This document shows positions 15,875-20,197 of a DNA stretch of 20,197 bases, one piece after another. Positions within the stretch are counted from its first letter, which is position 1. Each line of letters starts with the position of its first letter. The stretch covers positions 1 through 20,197 of the forward strand of contig DATKMG010000432.1 in NCBI GenBank assembly GCA_035541995.1, given 5' to 3'. This DNA comes from DATKMG01 sp035541995 (GTDB lineage: Bacteria; Acidobacteriota; Terriglobia; Versatilivoradales; Versatilivoraceae). The notes beneath the pieces are model-generated. The model had not been told where the DNA came from and did no database searches. It saw nothing but the letters and a program-made list of their open reading frames with translations. The translations under genes and the position numbers were made by a program.

Positions 15875-16789
15875 ATGACATGTCCAGGTCAATCTGACGA
15901 ACGCGGAAATGGTGTGCGGGATCTCAGCGTCGTCACTGGCTTACCTGCCCGGGTATTTCCGGAATTCGGACCCGAACTTGGCACCGAACAAACGACCATC
16001 GGAACTGGACAATCAGAATTGCTCTCTGTCTGTGTCTCAGTGGACTACCCCGGGAAGCCGGACATTCTTCGCCAAGTAGTTTTCAGTATGCAGCCAGGCG
16101 AAGTGTTGGGATTGGTGGGACAAAGCGGCTCTGGAAAGAGCACTTTAGCTTTGACTGTTTTGGGACTGCTCGGCCTCAAAGGAGGCGTAGCCAAAGGGCA
16201 GGTCTGGTTTCGCGGCCGGGACCTGATGAGACTCAAAGAGAGGGAGATGAGGCGAGTGAGAGGTCGCGAGATCGGTCTGGTACTGCAGAGTCCGCTGTCC
16301 TCTTTAAACCCGGCCTTGAGAATCGGAACGCAGCTCGACGAGGCTTGGAAGGCTCATCGCAACGGCTCTCGACAGGAAAGAAAACAGGCTTTCCTCGAGT
16401 TGCTGGGAAAGCTGAGTCTGCCGGCTGAAGAATCGTTCCTGCGACGTTTTCCTCGTCAGCTGAGTGTGGGGCAGGCCCAGCGTATGCTCATTGCCCAAGC
16501 TATCCTGCACCGTCCTGCCTTGCTCATTGCCGATGAACCCACTAGCGCACTGGATGTCATCACTCAGTCGGAGATTATTCAGCTCTTCGGCCGTTTGAAC
16601 AGCGAACTGAACATGGGCCTGCTCTACATCTCCCACGACCTGCTGTCAGTGGCCTCTCTCTGCCATCGTGTGGCCATCCTCCACGAAGGCCAAATCGTGG
16701 AATGCCGGGCTCGGGACCAGATCTTTCGCAATCCTCAACATCCTTATACGCGTCGTCTGATCGAGGCCTTGCCAAAGACTGCTCTCTGA
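15875..16789 (+). CDS. ABC transporter ATP-binding protein, OppD/DppD-like
   Basis: The product has 304 residues. Walker A is GQSGSGKS (82-89), Q-loop Gln138 (LVLQSPLSSLNPAL, typical of the peptide/nickel family), signature LSVGQ (196-200; Val replaces the usual second Gly), Walker B LLIADE (216-221) and H-loop His254. The C-terminal NPQHPYTRRLIEALP is the oligopeptide-transporter tail, so this is the likely motor for the permeases encoded upstream. The ATG at 15875 follows AAAGGA; the first 47 or so residues precede the normal start of the ABC fold and look unlike it, so the true start is somewhat uncertain. Only one such ATPase is present, whereas many Opp/Dpp systems encode two. It lies just after the inverted-repeat element, which separates it from its presumed partners. 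Confidence 0.9.
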   Translation: MTCPGQSDERGNGVRDLSVVTGLPARVFPEFGPELGTEQTTIGTGQSELLSVCVSVDYPGKPDILRQVVFSMQPGEVLGLVGQSGSGKSTLALTVLGLLGLKGGVAKGQVWFRGRDLMRLKEREMRRVRGREIGLVLQSPLSSLNPALRIGTQLDEAWKAHRNGSRQERKQAFLELLGKLSLPAEESFLRRFPRQLSVGQAQRMLIAQAILHRPALLIADEPTSALDVITQSEIIQLFGRLNSELNMGLLYISHDLLSVASLCHRVAILHEGQIVECRARDQIFRNPQHPYTRRLIEALPKTAL

Positions 16790-16794
16790 ACCGG

Positions 16795-18279
16795 ATGTGC
16801 TGTAATGACAGCATGAGATCACCCCGGCTGGCAAACGTCGAGCTAAGGGGAAATGCCTCGTCGACCGATACAAAAATCATGTCGATCCTTGGACCGTCAG
16901 GTTCTGTAGTGCTCAAGTCGGCTGTCATCCTCAATGCAACCGCGCCCGTTTTCTTTTCCAGTGTTATTTCCGTCATTCTCCTTGCAGCCGTAATAGTCAT
17001 CGCGGTGCTTTTACGGTCCACCATTCTGCTTCGCCAGACCCGAAAAAGACTGAGCGACCAACTGGGCGCAGCCAGGGACGAGGTCCACAAACATGCCGAC
17101 TCCATGCGCAACGTGATTGACAAGCTGCCGGTCGGCATCATCTGCGTCGACCCCTCGAACCATCGGATTCTGGATGTCAATCCTCATGCAGCACGGCTGT
17201 TCGGGGCCTCGCGAGAGGCAGTTGTCGGCAGAGTCTGCCACTCAGTGATCTGTCCGGCGCAAGTGGGGAAATGCCCGATCACCGACCTCGGGAAGACCGT
17301 TGATCATGCGGAACGTGTGCTCCTGACCCACGATGGGGGGAAAATCCCTGTGCTCAAGAGCGTCAGCCAGTTGATCAATGACGGTCACCCTGTCCTGATC
17401 GAAAGCTTCCTCGATCTCCGTACGCAAAAGCAGGCGGAAAAAATGCGCGTCGCCAGAGACGCCGCCGAAAAAGCGAGCCTGGCGAAAAGCCAGTTCCTGG
17501 CCAACATGAGTCACGAATTGAGGACACCGCTCAACGCCATCATAGGCTACAGCGAAATGCTCCAGGAGATCGCCGCAGAGTCTCAGCAGAAGGAACTAAT
17601 CCCGGACTTGCTGAGAATCCAGTCGGCAGGCCGCCATCTCCTTTCACTCATCAGCGACATCCTCGATCTCTCCAAGATTGAAGCAGGCAAAATGGCTTTG
17701 ACTCTGGAGGATTTCGAAGTTTCAAGCCTGGTTACAGAGGTAGCCAACTCGATGCAAGCTCTGGCCATAGCTAAAGGGAACCATCTTGAAATTCATTGTC
17801 TCGATGAGATTGGGAACATGAAAACGGATATGACAAGGCTGCGCCAGATCCTCATCAACCTGCTGGGCAACGCGTGCAAGTTCACCGAGAATGGGATGGT
17901 GCACCTGTCGGCCGCCCGCATTTCAGTCAGCCAACGGGATTGGATCGTGTTCAGAATTGAGGATTCAGGCATAGGCATTCCGCCGGACAAGCTCGAACTG
18001 CTTTTCAAGCCATTTTCGCAGGCCGATCCCACCACAACTCGCAAGTATGGCGGAACCGGCTTGGGTTTGGCTCTCTGTCAACAATTCTGCCGCATGATGG
18101 GAGGCGAAATTCAGGTGGAAAGCTTGCTGGGAAAGGGGTCCGTATTTACCGTTTGTCTGCCCGCTGGTGTGGACGACACAAAGCCAACCCCAGACCCTGA
18201 CGATGAAGCGAGGACCCTTGAAGAAAGGGGTAGAATCGCAAGCGATTCCGCATCATTAATTAGCCATTACCGGCAGTGA
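16795..18279 (+). CDS. Membrane PAS-domain sensor histidine kinase (no receiver domain)
   Basis: From the ATG at 16795, 5 bp after the ATPase stop, the protein has 494 residues. No strong ribosome site is visible; ATGs at 16813 and 16879 are alternatives, and the last still retains the membrane segment. One TM segment at about 53-76 is followed by a short coiled linker, a PAS domain (103-215) carrying three cysteines in C148-x4-C153-x6-C160 (ending GKCPITDLG), HisKA with SHELRTPLNAIIGYSEML and His240, and HATPase with the INLLGNACKFT N-box (Asn359), DSGIGI and GGTGLGLALCQQF. After about residue 457 there is only a charged, disordered-looking tail. The kinase core is a paralogue of those in the two hybrid kinases upstream but lacks their receivers, so it may signal to the stand-alone receiver or to an unlinked partner (inference). 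Confidence 0.88.
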   Translation: MCCNDSMRSPRLANVELRGNASSTDTKIMSILGPSGSVVLKSAVILNATAPVFFSSVISVILLAAVIVIAVLLRSTILLRQTRKRLSDQLGAARDEVHKHADSMRNVIDKLPVGIICVDPSNHRILDVNPHAARLFGASREAVVGRVCHSVICPAQVGKCPITDLGKTVDHAERVLLTHDGGKIPVLKSVSQLINDGHPVLIESFLDLRTQKQAEKMRVARDAAEKASLAKSQFLANMSHELRTPLNAIIGYSEMLQEIAAESQQKELIPDLLRIQSAGRHLLSLISDILDLSKIEAGKMALTLEDFEVSSLVTEVANSMQALAIAKGNHLEIHCLDEIGNMKTDMTRLRQILINLLGNACKFTENGMVHLSAARISVSQRDWIVFRIEDSGIGIPPDKLELLFKPFSQADPTTTRKYGGTGLGLALCQQFCRMMGGEIQVESLLGKGSVFTVCLPAGVDDTKPTPDPDDEARTLEERGRIASDSASLISHYRQ

Positions 18280-18351
18280 AGGCGGGCGTCGTCGCCTTAA
18301 TGTTCCAGTTCGGTTAGACGGAATTCTCACCAGGAAGCCACCCAGGCCTGA

Positions 18352-18368
18352 TGCGGCCTTTGGCCGCA
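18352..18368. terminator. Strong short hairpin, possible transcription end
   Basis: TGCGGCC-TTT-GGCCGCA is a perfect 7-bp GC-rich stem about 72 bp after the kinase stop. No T-run follows on either strand, so a classical intrinsic terminator is not shown. Confidence 0.35.
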
Positions 18369-18378
18369 ACCGAAAACT

Positions 18379-18571
18379 AACCACAGAGACGACCCCACCT
18401 GAATCTGGAAATCATCATCCACCTGGATTTCGGAATCCTTCTTCTTGGTGTCTTGGCGTCTTTGTGATGAGAATTGCAGACTAATTCTCTCTCCCTGCTC
18501 ATCCCCTTCATTGTGTGCATCCTGATTATTCTGGTCTGTCCATCCGCGTCATTTCGCGTTCATCCGCGGCC
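18379..18571. repeat. Mosaic of short intergenic repeat words
   Basis: AACCACAGAGAC at 18379-18390, a tandem pair TTGGTGTC/TTGGCGTC at 18445-18460, and CATCCGCG twice (18541-18548 and 18561-18568, 20 bp apart) followed by GCC. I recall similar phrases recurring between genes in many environmental bacterial genomes, but that is memory rather than a search. No coding potential is seen. Confidence 0.4.
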
Positions 18572-18601
18572 AACTTTGGACTTTGAACCACCGTTTCCCA
18601 C

Positions 18602-18928
18602 TTATGAAGGCTGAGAGAGCCGGCTCTGAACAAATTCTCTGATTTGATGCCGGTCGTCCTGCGAGATATCGAGGAATTCAACGCCCAGTCCGCTGCCGCC
18701 TCGCAAATTCCTCACGGCAACCGTGCAGGAAAGGGGGCGGCTGGAACCCGGTAGTGTGAAGCGAAGAGTCAGGATGCTTCCCACCGAGAATCGCTGGCCC
18801 GTTTCAATGAAAGCGCCCCCTTCGCTCAGGTCGCGGAGCGTTTCCGGATTCCAAGTGAAAATGCCATCCTGTCCAAGCCAAATCTCAGATTGAATGGAAG
18901 CTCGAGGATGTTTCCTCCTTTCTTCCAT
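18602..18928 (-). CDS. Small PilZ-domain protein (108 aa)
   Basis: The protein is one PilZ domain, the common c-di-GMP receptor fold. Both ligand motifs are intact: RxxxR as R5-KHP-R9 right at the N-terminus, and DxSxxG as D33-L-S35-EG-G38 (LRDLSEGGAFI). The end, LGVEFLDISQDDRHQIREFVQ, is the usual PilZ C-terminal strand and helix. The start at 18928 has GGAGG close upstream on the minus strand. With no other domain, it probably acts by binding a partner when c-di-GMP rises. It converges on the PAS kinase and lies in the same orientation as the second PilZ gene, 257 bp downstream of that gene's stop. The nearby GGDEF/EAL enzyme is a plausible source of its ligand (inference). Confidence 0.9.
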   Translation of the reverse strand: MEERRKHPRASIQSEIWLGQDGIFTWNPETLRDLSEGGAFIETGQRFSVGSILTLRFTLPGSSRPLSCTVAVRNLRGGSGLGVEFLDISQDDRHQIREFVQSRLSQPS

Positions 18929-19185
18929 TGTGCCTCCGTCATGACCTTTGAGATGGCATTGATCCAGACAGACAAATTCCGCACCAGGAACGCTTCACCC
19001 AGGAGCCTGGACGCCGATGTGTTTGCGGACATGTTACATGCCATGTCTCACCCCAGCCGGCCGAGAGGGTCATAAGATTCCCCCATTACCTTTATCAGGT
19101 CACCACGGATGAAAATGTACCTCAGCGTGGGAGCCGATCTCCGAGCGGCGATCAGTTTGAGGCAACCACCTTAAAACTCGCATTT
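18929..19185. other. Non-coding interval between the two PilZ genes
   Basis: No gene is supported. The interval holds a short inverted repeat GACATG/CATGTC at 19028-19047 and a hairpin CCAGG-AG-CCTGG at 18999-19010; either could belong to the leader or control region of the smaller PilZ gene. No clear promoter is recognised. Confidence 0.45.
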
Positions 19186-19785
19186 TCATAGGAGCCTCAT
19201 CGCTTCATCGTATTCCACGGCCTTTTCAAGTGCCTCGGCAATTTGGTCGGTTCCCAGGGGCCTTCCCAGGGTGCGAATCTCGCCCTCAAATCGGACGGCA
19301 ATCAAGAATTCTCCAGCCCCTTTGTCCGATTGGTGGATTCGCAAAACTTTTCCGCTGACCTGATATTTCGGCTGGACGAGACTCTCATCCAGTTCCCGGG
19401 GGCAGAGGAGCAGGTCCAGTTCGTCACCCACCTCTACCGGCCATTTCAACCAGAAGGCGATCCCACCGGCACTGATGTCTTTGATTCGAGTTCGTTCGTT
19501 TATGGGTTGAGGGGATGAAGAAAGGCCTCTCACACAAAGCACCGAATCATCTTTGACTCGATCAGAAGCTCGACGGTCCTGGCGCCTGTTTTCGGGCTTT
19601 TTCTCAATGAGAGGAAGCTGAGCGGGAGCCGAAGCGCATCCGACCAGGGGATTCTCAGTAGGCCAATCCCTGGACACCAAGGGGCGACCGCATTCCCGGC
19701 AAGTGGCGATACTTGAAGAAACCTCCGTGGGCAGCCCGCTCGCTGCCCCTGCGTCGTTTACTAGCGGCAACGAATAATAGTACAT
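19186..19785 (-). CDS. PilZ-domain protein with N-terminal cysteine motif (199 aa)
   Basis: I start at the ATG at 19785, which has GGAGG at 19796-19792 (minus strand, 6-nt gap). The frame is open further upstream to 19938, but that part is leader. Residues 1-60 are poorly ordered-looking and contain C29-x2-C32 and C50, possibly part of a small metal-binding knuckle. The PilZ domain spans about 64-175, with arginine-rich RRQDRRASDR (67-76) providing the RxxxR motif and DISAGG (103-108) the DxSxxG motif. The domain ends in FLIAVRFEGEI, followed by a short helical tail. It should bind c-di-GMP, with role unknown. It is the second PilZ gene here, in the same orientation as the first but 257 bp away, so separate transcription is likely. 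Confidence 0.85.
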   Translation of the reverse strand: MYYYSLPLVNDAGAASGLPTEVSSSIATCRECGRPLVSRDWPTENPLVGCASAPAQLPLIEKKPENRRQDRRASDRVKDDSVLCVRGLSSSPQPINERTRIKDISAGGIAFWLKWPVEVGDELDLLLCPRELDESLVQPKYQVSGKVLRIHQSDKGAGEFLIAVRFEGEIRTLGRPLGTDQIAEALEKAVEYDEAMRLL

Positions 19786-19791
19786 CAGGAA

Positions 19792-19796
19792 CCTCC
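19792..19796 (-). promoter_or_regulatory. Ribosome binding site for the larger PilZ protein
   Basis: GGAGG on the minus strand, 6 nt before the ATG at 19785. It decides this start over upstream in-frame codons up to 19938, and lies immediately after the 3' strand of the leader stem. Confidence 0.75.
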
Positions 19797-19855
19797 AAGG
19801 ATTGATCTTTGCGTATCCCCGCCATGGGTCAGCCCATTGACGGTGTGGAATCCTT
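19797..19855 (-). promoter_or_regulatory. Candidate structured leader of the larger PilZ gene
   Basis: On the minus strand a closing stem AAGGAUU (19855-19849) pairs with AAUCCUU (19803-19797). Inside it, CCGUC-a-AUGGG pairs with CCCAU-GGCGG around loop CUGA (19819-19843, one U-G pair and one bulge). The 3' side of the internal loop holds GAUACGCAAAGAUC. The closing stem ends one base before the ribosome site, so folding could affect translation. ACGCAAAG also occurs in the c-di-GMP-I (GEMM) riboswitch core, but the second arm of that class is missing. Function is not established; it may be a new cis-regulatory RNA or chance. Confidence 0.4.
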
Positions 19856-19870
19856 TCCCCATGCCAAAGG

Positions 19871-19903
19871 TGCGCCGGACTCCGCGAGGAAGAGCCCGGC
19901 GCA
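19871..19903 (-). repeat. Hairpin upstream of the PilZ leader
   Basis: TGCGCCGG (19871-19878) and CCGGCGCA (19896-19903) form a perfect 8-bp stem with a 17-nt loop. It lies about 15 bp from the candidate leader fold and could be part of the same 5' region or an upstream transcription stop. Confidence 0.4.
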
Positions 19904-19995
19904 AAGTGAGAGGAGAGAGGCCGTGCTTCAACAACCAATTTAGACGGGTCTCGAACCAGACAGGCCGGTGGCCGTCACGTCCTATCCTCCCCAAA

Positions 19996-20013
19996 CCCAG
20001 CTTCGTGGCTGGG
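19996..20013 (-). terminator. Hairpin after the right-edge minus-strand ORF
   Basis: CCCAGC (19996-20001) and GCTGGG (20008-20013) form a 6-bp stem about 20 bp past the stop of the partial ORF. Only three T residues follow on the minus strand, so it is a weak terminator candidate. Confidence 0.3.
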
Positions 20014-20033
20014 AGATGCAACATGAATCCCTA

Positions 20034-20197
20034 TTATGAATACCAGGATTTACGATCCTGACCATTCAATCGTTCCTCGTTCCTTCGAAAATTCGTCATG
20101 GTCCCGATGGGGTAAGTACAGAATTGCCATCCCCCACCAGCCAGCACCTCCACATGATCCACAATGGTGTTTCCCCTATCGCCCCAGATGAGGCAGG
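20034..20197 (-). CDS. C-terminal end of an unidentified protein (cut by window edge)
   Basis: On the minus strand one frame is open from the right edge to the TAA at 20036-20034, giving 53 residues with no start in the window. The text (GNTIVDHVEVLAGGGWQF, CTYPIGTMTN, then a charged end) has balanced composition with G/C favoured at third positions, which argues for a real gene tail, but an open frame of this length can arise by chance. I do not recognise the family. A weak hairpin follows the stop, and the larger PilZ gene lies 248 bp further on in the same orientation. Confidence 0.4.
   Translation of the reverse strand, partial: CLIWGDRGNTIVDHVEVLAGGGWQFCTYPIGTMTNFRRNEERLNGQDRKSWYS

Larger units (their letters stand above)
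18280..18601. other. Non-coding interval between the PAS kinase and the minus-strand PilZ gene
   Basis: No gene is supported in these 322 bases, which lie between converging genes. They hold the hairpin at 18352-18368, a short inverted repeat GAAATC/GATTTC at 18408-18431, and the mosaic repeat described separately. Confidence 0.55.

Noticed and set aside
15641..15897. Small ORFs on both strands within the inverted-repeat element
   Set aside because: They exist because palindromes keep frames open; no ribosome sites or protein features.
18826..19075. Short ORFs on both strands across the start of the smaller PilZ gene
   Set aside because: They overlap the PilZ start or its leader, and show no family features or good ribosome sites.
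19797..19903. Calling the PilZ leader a c-di-GMP-I (GEMM) riboswitch outright
   Set aside because: Only ACGCAAAG and a preceding hairpin match; the GNRA-type loop, the second arm and its receptor are missing because the ribosome site follows at once.
19786..19938. Upstream extension of the larger PilZ protein to 19938
   Set aside because: The GGAGG at 19796-19792 points to the ATG at 19785, and the extension lies over paired leader structures with low-quality protein text.
19946..19957. tRNA T-arm-like text GGTTCGAGACCC on the minus strand
   Set aside because: Flanking bases do not form the 5-bp T stem, and no acceptor, D or anticodon arms can be drawn.
1..20197. CRISPR arrays, rRNA genes, transposase genes and phage genes
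   Set aside because: No regularly spaced repeats, no rRNA text and no transposase or integrase motifs were found in reading through the window.

Overview
The window (about 20.2 kb, moderately GC-rich by eye) looks like a chromosomal piece of an environmental Gram-negative bacterium. Outer-membrane TonB-dependent receptors require a diderm cell. I favour Acidobacteriota or a similar soil or sediment lineage because of the YfiR (DUF4154) gene beside large hybrid kinases, a kinase with an N-terminal run of OB-like modules, and intergenic palindromes carrying the words CCACGGGT and TCAACCCT. That placement is inference; there is no rRNA or other marker gene here.

Layout. (1) 1-2960: the 3' end of one TonB-dependent receptor followed by a complete paralogue, a tandem duplication. 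(2) 3022-12080, all plus strand with small gaps or overlaps: a periplasmic YfiR-family protein, a CHASE8-HAMP hybrid kinase with two receiver domains, a second hybrid kinase with an OB-like sensor region, a stand-alone receiver protein, and a REC-PAS-GGDEF-EAL c-di-GMP enzyme. (3) 12090-15381: two peptide/nickel-type ABC permeases and a family 5 solute-binding protein, joined by ATGA overlaps. (4) 15382-15874: a non-coding interval holding a roughly 300-bp inverted-repeat element that separates these genes from (5) 15875-16789, an OppD-like ATPase. (6) 16795-18279: a membrane PAS histidine kinase without receivers. (7) 18280-18601: non-coding, with a hairpin and a mosaic of short repeats. (8) Minus strand: two PilZ-domain proteins (18602-18928 and 19186-19785), the second behind a leader that folds well on paper, and the tail of an unidentified minus-strand ORF at the right edge.

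How it may work together (inference). In Pseudomonas the periplasmic YfiR inhibits YfiN, which is CHASE8-HAMP-GGDEF. Here the YfiR gene is followed directly by a protein with the same CHASE8-HAMP sensor half but a histidine-kinase and double-receiver output. The GGDEF/EAL function sits in a separate receiver-linked enzyme downstream, and PilZ proteins, the usual c-di-GMP effectors, lie nearby. The locus could therefore couple an outer-membrane or periplasmic cue (TonB receptors, YfiR, binding protein) to a phosphorelay that sets c-di-GMP, alongside an ABC importer. The least explained features are the inverted-repeat element at 15532-15843 and the structured leader at 19797-19855.
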